Positions 1 through 8,918 of a stretch of 64,000 nucleotides of DNA are shown here, one piece after another. A program made the translations under genes and the position numbers. This DNA comes from Nannocystis exedens (lineage in GTDB: Bacteria > Myxococcota_A > Polyangia > Nannocystales > Nannocystaceae), in assembly GCF_002343915.1 (NCBI RefSeq), contig NZ_NETK01000001.1, positions 4,474,001 to 4,538,000 of the forward strand, in the 5' to 3' direction. The notes beneath the pieces were generated by a model, which made no database searches, was not told the DNA's origin, and saw only the letters and a list, made by a program, of their open reading frames with translations. Every line of letters begins with the position of its first letter. Position 1 is the stretch's first letter.

Positions 1-132
1 CAGATCTCCCGCCCCGCGCTCACCGTGCTCGCCCCGCGTGACGCGCACATGCTCGTCGTCCTGGTCGCGCATCACGAAATGACGCGCGCGTACCACCTCG
101 AGTGCATCTGCATCGAACGTGGTCCGCGGTGA
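1..132 (+). CDS. C-terminal end of an unidentified protein (truncated by window edge)
   Basis: The first frame is open from base 1 to a TGA at 130-132 and encodes 43 residues ending in CICIERGPR. Codon use is GC3-rich like its neighbours, and an 81-bp gap precedes the next start. Too little is visible to name a family. The fragment has a hydrophobic core (MLVVLVAHH) compatible with a buried beta strand. Confidence 0.5.
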   Translation, partial: QISRPALTVLAPRDAHMLVVLVAHHEMTRAYHLECICIERGPR

Positions 133-213
133 GCGATTGCCCGTTCGTCGCCCCGATCCATCCTCCGTGCATTCGGCGCCCCGACCCTCCGGCTCGGGAG
201 CACCGAGGTCCTC

Positions 214-2043
214 ATGAACCAGCCAGCCGTCAGCCCCGTCATCACGCTCCAGCGATCTCGCCTCACCCTCCCGTCGCAGGTCGCCTACGATCTGGTGCGC
301 GTCCCGCCGGGCAGCGGCGCCGGTCATCGGCCCAGCCTGCTCGGCTCCGGCCGCTTCGCCAAGGTGTTCGCCGCCCAGCAGACGATCGTCGGCCGAGAGT
401 CGCGCAGCGTCGCCATCAAGGTGCTGCACGACCACGCCGACCGCCGGGCCGAGCTGCTCTTCAGCCAGGAGGTCGCGCTCAACCGCGAGTTCGCCAGCGG
501 CCCGCTGCAGGGGGTCGCCCCGATCCTCGACGTCATCCACCTGGGTCCCCTGGTGATGTGCGGCTGCGGCACGCTCTACCACCCGCGCTGCCCGCGGGGC
601 TGCGGCCTGCCGCTGCAGCGCTTCGACCCGCCCACCCGCGAGTTCCCGTCGCTCCGCTGCAGCCGCTGCGAGTACGAGCTCAGCGCCGAGTTCGTCCACC
701 AGCGCGGGCACGAGCTCCACGGCCCGCGGGCCAAGCCGTGCTGCACCAACGACGACGACGCCTGCGCCAGCGTCGGCACGATCGTCAACTTCGTCCTGCG
801 CGAGGCGATGGTGATGGAGTCGCTCGAGGTGAGCCTCGGCGACTACGCGGCCTACCGCGAGAAGCAGCGCGGGGCCCCGCTGAACGCCGGCGAGCGGGCG
901 CTGCACTACTTCGGCCTGCTGCCGCCGCGCTCGCGCCAGCGGATGATCGAGCAGAAGGTGCGCCTGCTCGAGAAGGTCCATTTGATGGTCCAGATCGCCG
1001 AGGCCGTCGCCTGGCTGCACGGCGAGAAGAAGGTCGTCCACAAGGACCTCGCGCCCGACAACATCATGATCCGCCACGCCCCCTGCGACCAGCGCAACGC
1101 CGCCTTCGCCGACGAGCCGGTGACGCGTCAGCTCGACCTGGCCGCCAACCTCTGCACCGAGATCTGCGTCATCGATTTCGGCCTGTCCGACAAGGAGACC
1201 CTGACGCGCTCGTGGTACGAGGACGCCGACACCAGCATGGCGACCACCAAGCTGCCCTATCTGTCGCCCGAGGCCCGCCACCGCCGGCAGGCGATCGGCT
1301 GCCAGCTCGACTTCGACGCCCCGCAGAGCCGCTTCCGCGTGCCCGACAGCCTCGAGCAATCGGCCGCCTCGATCCACGAGCAGGACCTGATCGCCGACCC
1401 CCACGATTACCTCCACGAGCGCGACATCGTCATCGTCAAGATCGACGGCCAGCCCGGCCACCGCTACGCCACGTACAACGGCATGCAGCCGCACACCCAC
1501 GGCCGGCACCTCGAGATCGTGCGCCCGCTCGGCGAGGCCCACGACGTCTACGCCCTCGGCGCGATCTTTTATTACATCCTCACCGGCCGCCACGATCAGG
1601 TCGACGCGCTCAGCCACCTGGTCGGGTCGTTGCAGGACCAACCATGCCGCCTCGACCGCGTCAGCCTGTCGCGGCGCGACAACTACGGCAACCGCTGCAA
1701 GAGCATCCGCGAGCCGTTCTGGCGCGACGAGCTGATGCTGGTCATCCTCCGCGCGATGGTCCGCGGCCGGCCCGAGAGCTTCGTCCGCGACCGCACCGTC
1801 CGCGGCCCGCGGCCGGCGCAGCGGTTCCTCACCGAGCTGAAGCGGATCCAGCACGGCCTCATCGCCGAGGTGTTCGCCGAGCGCGGGCACCTCCGCGCCG
1901 CGTACCTCCGCTGCGCCGTCGCGGCCACGATGATCGGGGCGCTGCTCGGCGGCGCGTGCAAGCTCAGTCGCTCGCAAGACGCACCGGTGCCGGCGCCCGT
2001 CAACCCTGCCGCCGAATCCGTGACCGTGAACCCGGGCCGCTGA
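214..2043 (+). CDS. Hanks-type Ser/Thr protein kinase with cysteine-rich (zinc-ribbon-like) insert and C-terminal membrane segment
   Basis: This 609-residue protein should phosphorylate Ser/Thr on unknown partners. Visible kinase motifs are a Gly-rich loop GSGRFAK at about 44-50, VAIK with Lys69, HKDLAPDN at 276-283, DFG at 321-323 and PYLSPEA near 348-354. Between the N-lobe and the catalytic loop sits an insert of about 75 residues with paired cysteines (C116/C118, C126/C130, C149/C152, then C176/C177 and C184) that looks like one or two zinc ribbons. The catalytic loop has Ala where Ser/Thr kinases normally have Lys (HRDxKxxN), as in tyrosine kinases. A hydrophobic stretch near residue 570 (AVAATMIGALLGGA) suggests a membrane anchor with a short Pro-rich tail. 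Insertions also follow the activation segment. The start was chosen as the ATG just before the recognisable N-terminus. The fold is secure; activity is inferred. Confidence 0.85.
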   Translation: MNQPAVSPVITLQRSRLTLPSQVAYDLVRVPPGSGAGHRPSLLGSGRFAKVFAAQQTIVGRESRSVAIKVLHDHADRRAELLFSQEVALNREFASGPLQGVAPILDVIHLGPLVMCGCGTLYHPRCPRGCGLPLQRFDPPTREFPSLRCSRCEYELSAEFVHQRGHELHGPRAKPCCTNDDDACASVGTIVNFVLREAMVMESLEVSLGDYAAYREKQRGAPLNAGERALHYFGLLPPRSRQRMIEQKVRLLEKVHLMVQIAEAVAWLHGEKKVVHKDLAPDNIMIRHAPCDQRNAAFADEPVTRQLDLAANLCTEICVIDFGLSDKETLTRSWYEDADTSMATTKLPYLSPEARHRRQAIGCQLDFDAPQSRFRVPDSLEQSAASIHEQDLIADPHDYLHERDIVIVKIDGQPGHRYATYNGMQPHTHGRHLEIVRPLGEAHDVYALGAIFYYILTGRHDQVDALSHLVGSLQDQPCRLDRVSLSRRDNYGNRCKSIREPFWRDELMLVILRAMVRGRPESFVRDRTVRGPRPAQRFLTELKRIQHGLIAEVFAERGHLRAAYLRCAVAATMIGALLGGACKLSRSQDAPVPAPVNPAAESVTVNPGR

Positions 2044-2080
2044 GACGACGACCGCGCACCCGGCGGGGCCGCGGCTTGCT

Positions 2081-3451
2081 ATGCTCCGCGCGCCCGTGAC
2101 CCGGCTCCGCGCCATCGCCGTCTTCGCCGTCGTCTTCGCGGCGCTCGCGGTGCTCGCCGGCAAGGACCTGCTGCAGCCGAGCGCCAACAATCACTTCTCG
2201 CACATGGCCCAGGGCTGGCTCGAGGGCCGGCTCGCGCTCCCGGGCGACCCGCCCGGCTACCCGCGCGCGCACGACGACTGGGGCCGCGTCCACACCCTCA
2301 CCCTCAAGGACGGCACCGTCCTGCGCGGCTTCCCCTGCCGCACCCAGGCCTGCGTCGACAGGCGCCGGCGCGAGCGCGTCGAGACCTTCCGCGCCACCGA
2401 CGGCCGCGTCCACGACGTCCCGCTCGCGCAGGTCGCCGCCCGCGGCGGCGCCTGGTACGTCACCTTTCCGCCGGGCCCGGCGCTGGTCATGCTCCCGGGC
2501 GTCGCGCTGTGGGGCCTCGGCTTCCCCGACATCCTGCTCACCGTCCTCGTCGGCGCGCTGATCCCCGCCCTGCTGCTGCCCCTGTTCGAGCGCGTCCGCC
2601 CCGGCCGCCCGCGCGAGCACCTGCTGGCCTGCGTCGCCTGGGCGTTCGCCAGCCCCGCCTGCTTCGTCGCCGCCCACGGCAGCGTGTGGTTCACCGCGCA
2701 GGTCCTCGCCGACCTGTTCCTCGTGCTGCACATCGGCGCCGCCTGGAACGCGGCCCGACCGGTCGGCGCCGGCCTGTGGCTCGGGCTGGCCACCGCCTGT
2801 CGCCCGCAGATCGCGTTCGCGGCCCCGTTCTTTCTGCTCGAGTGGTGGCGCGACGATCGCCGGCCCGCCGCGCTCCTGCGATTCGTCGCCCCGCTGGCGC
2901 TGATCGGCGCCGCGCTGGCGCTGTTCAACTGGGTCCGCTTCGACGACATCTTCGAGTTCGGCCACCGCTACCTCGAGATCCGCTGGCAAGAGCGGATCCA
3001 GACCCACGGGATGTTCGGCCTGCACTACTTGTGGCGCAACCTCGAGTGCATGCTGTGGCTGTGGCCGCAGGTGCAGCTCTCGCCGCTGCAGGTGCGCTGG
3101 TCGATCCACGGCATGGGCCTGCTGCTCGCCTCGCCGTGGCTGCTGTGCCTGCTGGGCGCCCGCGATCCGCTGCCGCAGCGCCGCGGCCTCGTGCTCGCCG
3201 CGCTCGCCGTCGCCGCGCCCGCGCTCCTCTATCAAAACAGCGGCCAGGTCCAGTTCTCCTACCGCTTCGCCCTCGATTTTTTACCGTTCTTGCTGGTCCT
3301 GCTGGTCGCCGGCGGCGGCGCGCGCAGCCGGTGGTTCATGCCCCTCGTGCTCGTCTCCGCCGCCGTCCAGCTCTACGGCGCCTGGCTGTTCCAGCGCGCC
3401 CCGGGCCGGCTGTTCGTGGCGGACCCGTGGTGGCCGTTCGCGCCCGAGTGA
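2081..3451 (+). CDS. Polytopic membrane protein, possibly GT-C-type glycosyltransferase
   Basis: This 456-residue protein has an N-terminal membrane helix (about residues 8-27), a roughly 110-residue loop with a Cys/Arg-rich patch, then about eight to ten hydrophobic segments to the C-terminus. The topology (one helix, a large periplasmic loop, many helices) and motifs such as ACRPQIAFAAPFFLLEWW resemble GT-C membrane glycosyltransferases or mannosyltransferase-like proteins, but I see no diagnostic catalytic acidic pair. It starts 37 bp after the kinase stop and may be co-transcribed. A GTG at 2095 is an alternative start. Function is inference. Confidence 0.7.
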   Translation: MLRAPVTRLRAIAVFAVVFAALAVLAGKDLLQPSANNHFSHMAQGWLEGRLALPGDPPGYPRAHDDWGRVHTLTLKDGTVLRGFPCRTQACVDRRRRERVETFRATDGRVHDVPLAQVAARGGAWYVTFPPGPALVMLPGVALWGLGFPDILLTVLVGALIPALLLPLFERVRPGRPREHLLACVAWAFASPACFVAAHGSVWFTAQVLADLFLVLHIGAAWNAARPVGAGLWLGLATACRPQIAFAAPFFLLEWWRDDRRPAALLRFVAPLALIGAALALFNWVRFDDIFEFGHRYLEIRWQERIQTHGMFGLHYLWRNLECMLWLWPQVQLSPLQVRWSIHGMGLLLASPWLLCLLGARDPLPQRRGLVLAALAVAAPALLYQNSGQVQFSYRFALDFLPFLLVLLVAGGGARSRWFMPLVLVSAAVQLYGAWLFQRAPGRLFVADPWWPFAPE

Positions 3452-3475
3452 TCGCTCCTGTCGGCATTTTCGAGC

Positions 3476-3493
3476 GCTCGCAACTTTGCGAGC
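3476..3493. other. Short perfect inverted repeat after the membrane-protein gene
   Basis: GCTCGCAA and TTGCGAGC form an 8-bp perfect inverted repeat separated by two bases, 24 bp after the stop at 3451. There is no T-tract, so it is not a classical intrinsic terminator. Confidence 0.4.
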
Positions 3494-3622
3494 ATCGCTC
3501 CGCCGGCGCGCCGCCAGGTCGCGTCCGGCCCGACAATCCCGTCACGAAAAGGACTGGCTCAACTCAAGCGGCCCCGGGTAGCTGTCGCTATTCCGGTGTG
3601 ACTTCCATGAAGCGATTGAGAT

Positions 3623-3642
3623 CGCGGGAGATGTCTCCCGCG
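3623..3642. promoter_or_regulatory. Perfect 9-bp dyad CGCGGGAGA-TG-TCTCCCGCG
   Basis: The dyad lies in the roughly 700-bp gap between the membrane protein and the uracil-DNA glycosylase. It could be an operator or a small hairpin. About 75 bp upstream the sequence CTGGCTCAACTCAAGCGG precedes a CCCCGGGT block. A similar ordered pair of blocks recurs near 39676-39754, hinting at a repeated element. Confidence 0.35.
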
Positions 3643-3719
3643 GACCTCGCCGAATCATGACACTTCGACGGCGGCCATCGCGGCCCTCCTCGACATCACC
3701 CGCGAGCCCTCCCGCGTCG

Positions 3720-3970
3720 CACGCGCGACAACCTCGGAGCTCGCCCCGCAACCCTCCTCGGGCAGGCATCGCCCCTGCTCTCGCGACCACCCTCGGAGGT
3801 CCCGCAGCGCGACACGACTGCGGGCATCCCTCCTCCTCTCGCACCAACCTCGGAACTCGCCCCTGCAGCCCCCCTCGATACGCCTGCGGGCATCCCTCCT
3901 CCTCTCGCGCCGACCTCGTAGATCGCGTTTTCACCGACGTGCGGCGCTCATCGCAACCTCGGAGGTCGCT
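3720..3970. repeat. Degenerate intergenic tandem array (units about 45-65 bp)
   Basis: The block ACCTCGGAGNTCGC recurs at about 3730, 3789, 3846, 3911 and 3953, with CTGCGGGCATCCCTCCTCC shared by two units (about 3828 and 3892). Spacing is irregular and copies are imperfect. Open frames across it are low-complexity Arg/Pro/Ser and look non-coding. With the dyad above, this is all I see in 3452-4153. Confidence 0.6.
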
Positions 3971-4153
3971 CTCGCAGCCCGCCTCTCGACGCCACCGACA
4001 AGCCCTCGCCAGCCGACGACCTCGTCGCCTCCCGACTTCGGCCGCCCTCGCCCTCGTCGTTCGCGGCGGCGGCCCCGCTCGCGCGTGAGTCCTCGCGCCC
4101 TGCGCTGGCGCATCCGCGCCCCGTCGCGCAGACTGCCGCGAGAGCGCTCCACG

Positions 4154-4792
4154 ATGGACCCGCGAACGCGACTGACCGTGCTGCACCGGCGCCTCGAGGC
4201 GTGCAAGGCCTGTCCGTCGATGATCGGCCCCGTCGTCCACGGCCCGCCGATCGTCACCCCCGTGCTGCTCGTCGGTCAGGCGCCCGGGCCGCGCGAGGGC
4301 GGGTTCGGCAAGCCGTTCGCGTGGACGGCCGGCAAGACCCTGTTCCGCTGGTTCGAGGCCGCGGCCGGCGTGAGCGAGCAGGAATTCCGCGACAGCGTGT
4401 ACATGTCGGCGGTGGCCCGCTGCTTCCCGGGCAAGGCGGGCGGCGGCGGCGACCGCAAGCCCGACCGCGACGAGATGGCGCGCTGCCAACAATTCCTGGC
4501 CGGCGAGGTCGACATCCTGCAGCCGCGCCTGGTGATCCCGGTCGGCGGCGTGGCGATCGAGCAGGTCCTCGGGCACAAAGGTCCGCTGGTCGAGGTGATC
4601 GGCGAGGCCCGCCGGATCCGCTGGCACGGCGTCGAGGCCGACGCGATCTGCCTGCCGCACCCGAGCGGCGCCTCGACCTGGCACCGCGTCGAACCCGGCC
4701 GCACCCTCCTCGCCCGCGCCCTCGACCTCATCGCCCGCCACCCGGCCTTCGTCACCGCGTTCGCCCCGAACCGCCGCGCCGGCGCAGCGTGA
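4154..4792 (+). CDS. Uracil-DNA glycosylase family protein (family 4-like, Fe-S)
   Basis: A 212-residue base-excision-repair glycosylase that should remove uracil from DNA. C17 and C20 (EACKACP) plus two later cysteines (VARC and MARC) fit the four ligands of the [4Fe-4S] cluster of family 4/5 enzymes. The first active-site motif is GQAPGPRE at 41-48, where family 4 usually has GEAPG, so the key acid is Gln here. The second motif is HPSGAS near the C-terminus. The frame is open upstream to 4085, but homology begins at the ATG at 4154. The Gln substitution raises the possibility of a family-5-like or specialised enzyme. Confidence 0.8.
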   Translation: MDPRTRLTVLHRRLEACKACPSMIGPVVHGPPIVTPVLLVGQAPGPREGGFGKPFAWTAGKTLFRWFEAAAGVSEQEFRDSVYMSAVARCFPGKAGGGGDRKPDRDEMARCQQFLAGEVDILQPRLVIPVGGVAIEQVLGHKGPLVEVIGEARRIRWHGVEADAICLPHPSGASTWHRVEPGRTLLARALDLIARHPAFVTAFAPNRRAGAA

Positions 4793-4898
4793 ACGAACCT
4801 GTCCTCCAGGTCATGTTCATCCCCATCCGCGGCTCCGCCCTGCCGCCGAGAGGCGTCCATCGCACCACCTCGACGCCGGCATCCATGATAGTTCGATT

Positions 4899-4968
4899 AC
4901 ATGTCCATCGGGACATGTTCCTCCGGCACATCCCCGCCGGCGCCAAGCACATGTCCCGTAGGACATGT
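4899..4968. repeat. Two N4-loop palindromes (ACATGTCC-N4-GGACATGT)
   Basis: Two perfect 8-bp inverted repeats with four-base loops lie 50 bp apart: 4899-4906/4911-4918 with loop ATCG, and 4949-4956/4961-4968 with loop CGTA. They occupy the convergent gap between the glycosylase and sir2. A weaker copy lies at about 4797-4816. As two adjacent hairpins they could also act as a bidirectional transcription barrier, although T-tracts are absent. Confidence 0.8.
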
Positions 4969-4982
4969 CCAACGATCGACCC

Positions 4983-5831
4983 TCACGCCTGCGCGAGCGC
5001 GGCGTCGATCGCCGCCAGACCCGCGAGCGCCCCGGTCGGCAGGCAGATCTGCCCGTCCGGCACCCACGAGTCGCGCGGGTTGATGCGGATCAGCGTCCCG
5101 CCGAGGCGACGCGCGGTGCGCTCGGCGTGGAGGCGCACCGAAGGGATGGCCGTACCGGCGCCGAGGCAGAACACGACCACGCGGGCGCGGCGCTGCTCGA
5201 GCTCCTGCAGCCACGCTGCCAGGCGATCGCGTTGCTCGTTGGCGCGGCTCGAGTCCCAAGCGAAATCGCCGAACATCAGGATGTTGGGCCGGGCCAGTTT
5301 GCCGCAGCGCGGGCACGCCGGCAGCGGCTGGGCGGCGCGCAGCGTCTCGACATCGACCGACACCGCCGTCTCCGCCGCCGACCACGGCGGCAGGTCGCAG
5401 CCGTTCAGACATTGCAGGTGCAAGATCGATCCGTGGCACTCCTCCACGCGCGCTTCAGGAACACCCGCGCGCTGGAACTGGCCGTCCACGTTCGACGTGA
5501 ACACGAACGCGCCCGCGGGCGTGCGCGCGGCCCAGCGCTGGAGCAGCGCGAATCCGGCGTGCGGCGCGGTCGCGCGATAGAGGTTGAGGCGATGCCCGTA
5601 AAAACCCCAGGCGAGCGGCGGGTCGCTGAAGAACCACCGCGGATCGGCGAGGTCGTGGAACTGGAGCCCGAGCCGACGGGCCGCCGGATATGCGCGCCAA
5701 AAGCCTTCGGGCCCGCGGAAGTCGGGCAGGCCGGAATCGACGCCCATGCCGGCGCCTGCGCAGATCATGAGGGCGTCCGCCGAGCGCACGGCGGCGGCGG
5801 CGCGAGCCGCGAGTTCGACGAGGTCGGTCAT
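4983..5831 (-). CDS. Sir2-family NAD-dependent protein deacylase
   Basis: A 282-residue cytosolic sirtuin that removes acyl groups from lysines using NAD+. Motifs in order are the NAD-binding GAGMGVDSGLPDFRG (about 26-40), TSNVDGQF with the conserved Asn/Asp, the catalytic His in ECHGS, a zinc site formed by a Cys before the insert and CPRC, and GAGTAIPS near the C-terminus. The frame is open to 5876, but the ATG at 5831 gives the family-typical N-terminus. It is divergent from the gene at 5918. The A/T-rich stretch in 5832-5917 presumably carries both promoters. Confidence 0.9.
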   Translation of the reverse strand: MTDLVELAARAAAAVRSADALMICAGAGMGVDSGLPDFRGPEGFWRAYPAARRLGLQFHDLADPRWFFSDPPLAWGFYGHRLNLYRATAPHAGFALLQRWAARTPAGAFVFTSNVDGQFQRAGVPEARVEECHGSILHLQCLNGCDLPPWSAAETAVSVDVETLRAAQPLPACPRCGKLARPNILMFGDFAWDSSRANEQRDRLAAWLQELEQRRARVVVFCLGAGTAIPSVRLHAERTARRLGGTLIRINPRDSWVPDGQICLPTGALAGLAAIDAALAQA

Positions 5832-5917
5832 GTATACCGAGGGTAAACGCCGCGAAAAAAAACTCGAGCGATACAATCGACGAAGCTGGCGATTGCTATG
5901 CCTCGTTCGAGGGATCG

Positions 5918-6610
5918 ATGAGTCTGATCAGCGCCTGGAATCGTCACACGAGCCGCGTCATGGAGCTGGGCTTCGGGGCGTGGCCGCCGTTCTTCGCCGA
6001 CGTCCGCCTCGGCGACGTCGGCAGTTTCGACCACGAGCGCTTCGTGGCGCACCATCACCTCGACCGCTGGGGCGCGGATCTGCGCGACTGGCCGACGATC
6101 GTCACCCCCGTGGGACCCTCCGACTTCTCGGCCGGCGCCGAGCTGCGGCGTGAATCGACGCGCGGCGACGAATTCGTGGTCGGCCCCGACGGCGTGCGCG
6201 TGCCCGTCGAGGTCGAGGCCGAGGTGGTGTTCGCCGGCGACGACACCTTCGTCTGCCGCGTCGCCTCCTACGCGGTCGTCCGCTACGACCGGCTCGACGA
6301 GCTCGCCGAGCTCGCGTGGACGCGCGCCCGCCGGCGCGGTGACGCTCCGGCGCACCTGGTCCACACGGTGCTCCAGGCCCAGGAGGGCTACTTCGCCGGC
6401 GTCAGCCGCGGCGACGCGCGGCTGCGGCTCCACGGCGCCGCCGCCGAGGCGCTGACGATCGGCAGGGTCTCGCTCGGCTTCGGCTGGGGTCCGTCGCAGC
6501 ACGTCCACGTGCGCGCCGTCCAGCCCGACCACGCGCAGTCGAGCAGCGGTCTCCTCGCCTATCGCACCCTCCGCTGGGACCCCGACGGCCGCCCGCAGCG
6601 CGATCGCTGA
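5918..6610 (+). CDS. Conserved-looking protein of unknown function
   Basis: A 230-residue soluble protein with no signal peptide or membrane helix. It is rich in aromatic and acidic residues (for example FGAWPPFFADVRLGDVGSF), with alternating strand-like segments ending in a Gly/Trp-rich GRVSLGFGWGPSQHVHV. I do not recognise a family. GC3 and the clean ATG support coding. It is convergent with the MFS gene across a 68-bp gap. Confidence 0.65.
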   Translation: MSLISAWNRHTSRVMELGFGAWPPFFADVRLGDVGSFDHERFVAHHHLDRWGADLRDWPTIVTPVGPSDFSAGAELRRESTRGDEFVVGPDGVRVPVEVEAEVVFAGDDTFVCRVASYAVVRYDRLDELAELAWTRARRRGDAPAHLVHTVLQAQEGYFAGVSRGDARLRLHGAAAEALTIGRVSLGFGWGPSQHVHVRAVQPDHAQSSSGLLAYRTLRWDPDGRPQRDR

Positions 6611-6678
6611 GCGCGACCTCGACCTCGGCGCGGTGTTTCGTTCGAGCTGACCGAAGGACCAGGTGGCGATCAGGCGCC

Positions 6679-7920
6679 TCAGCGCCCGGCCTCGGGGCGC
6701 GACTCATGGACCCGCGCCAGCACCATGAGGCACACCAGCACCACCAGCGTCGCCGACGACCCCATCGGCGCGCGCGGCCCGACCACCTCGAACAGCACGC
6801 CGGCGATCACGGGGCCGGCGATCCGCCCGAGCGCGCCGGCCGACTGGGCGAAGCCGGCGTTGATGCCCTGATTTTCGCTGGTGCTGTTGCGCGACACCAG
6901 CGCCGACATGCTCGGCATGATGAGGCCGTTGCCGCCGGCGATGAAGAACCCGCCGAGGACCACGAACAGCCACGACGGCGACACGCACAGCAGCAGGAAG
7001 CCGGTGGTGCTCAGCGTCAGGCCGAGGGCCAGCGAGCGGCGCTCGCCGATCGTCGCCACCGCGCGGCCGACGATGAAGCCCTGGAACAGGACGATGACCG
7101 TGCCGATGAACGCGAAGTAGCGGCCGTTCTCCCGCTCGCCCCAGCCGAAGCTCGCCTCGGCGAACAGGGCGAAGGTCGCCTCCATCGCCGCGAAGGCGCA
7201 GAAGAAGCTGAAGTAGACCGCGACCATCACCCCGATCTGGCTGCGCCAGAACGCCCGGTCGCGGGCCACCGCCAGCAGCGACGGGCGCGGCGGCGGCGGT
7301 CCGGCGGCCGCCGCCGCGCGCGGGCGGTGGCTCTCCGGCAGCCACAGCAGCGCCATCAGGAAGTTGAGCAGGCTGAGCGCCGCGCCGACGATGAACGGGA
7401 ACTGCGGCCAGTCGGCGCGCGCCAGCAGGCCGCCGAGCGACGGGCCGACGATGAAGCCGAGGCCGACGGCGGTGCCCATCATCCCCATGTAGCGGGCGCG
7501 CTGGTGCGGCGGCACGCGGTCGGCCACGTACGCGTGCGCGGTCGAGACGTTGGCGTTGCACACCCCGCTGATCGTGCGCGACAGGAACAGCATCCACAGC
7601 GACTGCGCGAACCCGAGGGTCAGCATCGCCATCGTGCTGCCGGCGATCGAGATCAGCATCACCGGGCGGCGGCCGTGGCGGTCGCTGAGGCGGCCGAGCA
7701 CCGGCGACATCACGAACTGGGCCGCCGAGTACGCCGTCGCCAACAACGCGATCAGGCCCTCCGACGCCCCCGTGCTCTTGGCGTAGAAGGGCAGCACCGG
7801 GATGACGATCCCGAACGACACCAGGTCGAGGAACAGCGTGAACCACACCGTCGCCAGCGCGCGCGCGTGGCCCGACGGCGGCGCTTCGGGCGGTGACGCG
7901 AGTGCGGCGGCGGTCGTCAT
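6679..7920 (-). CDS. MFS transporter (TetA/multidrug-exporter-like, 12 TM)
   Basis: A 413-residue inner-membrane major facilitator. About 12 hydrophobic segments are visible. Motif A is GRLSDRHGRRPVM after TM2, and a second copy-like loop follows the central His/Pro-rich linker. The N-terminal WFTLFLDLVSFGIVIPVLPFY and the motif-C-like GxxxGPxxGG signature (GFIVGPSLGGLLA) are typical of drug:H+ antiporters of the DHA1/TetA type. Substrate unknown. The upstream neighbour on the same strand is the exonuclease at 7963, but transcription would run away from it. Confidence 0.85.
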   Translation of the reverse strand: MTTAAALASPPEAPPSGHARALATVWFTLFLDLVSFGIVIPVLPFYAKSTGASEGLIALLATAYSAAQFVMSPVLGRLSDRHGRRPVMLISIAGSTMAMLTLGFAQSLWMLFLSRTISGVCNANVSTAHAYVADRVPPHQRARYMGMMGTAVGLGFIVGPSLGGLLARADWPQFPFIVGAALSLLNFLMALLWLPESHRPRAAAAAGPPPPRPSLLAVARDRAFWRSQIGVMVAVYFSFFCAFAAMEATFALFAEASFGWGERENGRYFAFIGTVIVLFQGFIVGRAVATIGERRSLALGLTLSTTGFLLLCVSPSWLFVVLGGFFIAGGNGLIMPSMSALVSRNSTSENQGINAGFAQSAGALGRIAGPVIAGVLFEVVGPRAPMGSSATLVVLVCLMVLARVHESRPEAGR

Positions 7921-7962
7921 CGAGGGCCGCGCGAGCCTACCGCGTCGGCGCGCGCTTGTCCC

Positions 7963-8874
7963 TCACGCACCCGCCTGCGCCGCGATCGATCGCAGCCCGC
8001 GGAGCGCGCCCGGGCTGCCGAGCGCGGCGAAGAATTCGTCGGCGTCGTCCCGCGGCCCGCACCAGCGCGTGTGCGCGTGTAGGTCGAGCGCGCCGAGCGG
8101 GACGGCGTCGTGCAGCCGCACCAGCGCGCGCGCGAGGAAGGCCGCCTCGCGCCCCGCCTCGAGCTTGGCCGCCAGTCCCTTGGCCCCGCGCAGCGGCAGC
8201 GCGGCGACCCGCCCGAGCGAGTCGTAGAGCGCGTCGAGGTCGCCGAACGCGGCGATGAGGGCCTGCGCCGCCTTCGGCCCGACCCCCGGGACCCCGGGCA
8301 CGTTGTCGCTGGTATCGCCGACCAGCGCCAGGTAGTCGACCACCTGCGACGGCCGCACGCCCATCCGCTGCAGCACCCCGGCCGCGTCGCAGGTCGCCTG
8401 CGTGCGCGGGTCCTCGAGCACCACCCCCGGCGGCTCGTCGCGCACGAGCTGACACAGGTCCTTGTCGACGCTCAGCAGCCGCGTGCGCAGACCCGCGGCC
8501 GCCGCGCTGCGGGCGAGCGTGGCCATCAGGTCGTCGGCCTCGTAGTCGGGCACGCTCAGCGACACGAACCCGGCAGCCGCCCCGAATCGCCGCGCGAGCT
8601 CGAACTGCGGCGCCAGGTCGGGCGGCGGCTCGCCGCGGTTGGCCTTGTAGCGCGGGTCGATGCGGTTGCGGAACGTGAGCCGCCCGGCGTCGAACACCAG
8701 CACCACCCGCTCCGGCGCCCGCCGCAGCAGCCCGCGCAGCAGGTGCCCGAGCCCCAGCACCGCCCCCACGTGCTCGCCCGCCGGCGACAGCCGCGCCGGC
8801 ATCCCGTAGTACGCGCGGAACAGCAGCGCCGTCGCGTCGATCACCCACACCTCGGGGCATGCTCCCAGGGACAT
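7963..8874 (-). CDS. Stand-alone 5'-3' exonuclease / FEN-like nuclease (Pol I N-terminal domain family)
   Basis: A 303-residue structure-specific 5' nuclease. Visible features are VWVIDATALLFRAYYG (metal-site Asp), FRNRIDPRYKANR (the arch, FR..I.p.YKanR), DYEADDLMATLA (acidic metal cluster), LLSVDKDLCQL, VGDTSDNVPGVPGVG followed by a helix-hairpin-helix (GVGPKAAQALI). No polymerase domain follows, so it resembles ExoIX/Xni or phage T5 FEN rather than DNA polymerase I. The chosen ATG at 8874 lies inside a palindromic repeat; the domain proper begins seven residues later. It sits 44 bp downstream of the AAA+ ATPase on the same strand, a likely operon. Confidence 0.9.
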   Translation of the reverse strand: MSLGACPEVWVIDATALLFRAYYGMPARLSPAGEHVGAVLGLGHLLRGLLRRAPERVVLVFDAGRLTFRNRIDPRYKANRGEPPPDLAPQFELARRFGAAAGFVSLSVPDYEADDLMATLARSAAAAGLRTRLLSVDKDLCQLVRDEPPGVVLEDPRTQATCDAAGVLQRMGVRPSQVVDYLALVGDTSDNVPGVPGVGPKAAQALIAAFGDLDALYDSLGRVAALPLRGAKGLAAKLEAGREAAFLARALVRLHDAVPLGALDLHAHTRWCGPRDDADEFFAALGSPGALRGLRSIAAQAGA

Positions 8875-8912
8875 GCCCTCCAGAACATGCCCCTTCGACA
8901 ATGTCTCCAAGA
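8857..8912. repeat. Cluster of N4-loop palindromes overlapping the exonuclease start
   Basis: GCATGCTC-ccag-GGACATGC and an overlapping CATGCCC-tcca-GAACATG, then a degraded third unit, fill the gap between the AAA+ stop (8919) and the exonuclease N-terminus. They contribute the ATG start and the first codons (MSLGACPE). These are imperfect members of the dispersed ACATGTCC-N4-GGACATGT family. Confidence 0.6.
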
Positions 8913-8918
8913 CCACGC

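Noticed and set aside
3542..3657. A 38-residue minus-strand ORF in the gap after the membrane protein
   Set aside because: It is short, has no ribosome-binding site and overlaps a repeated or palindromic block; probably non-coding.
3720..3970. Possible CRISPR array
   Set aside because: Repeats are imperfect and irregularly spaced, no conserved direct repeat of fixed length is seen, and no cas gene is in the window.
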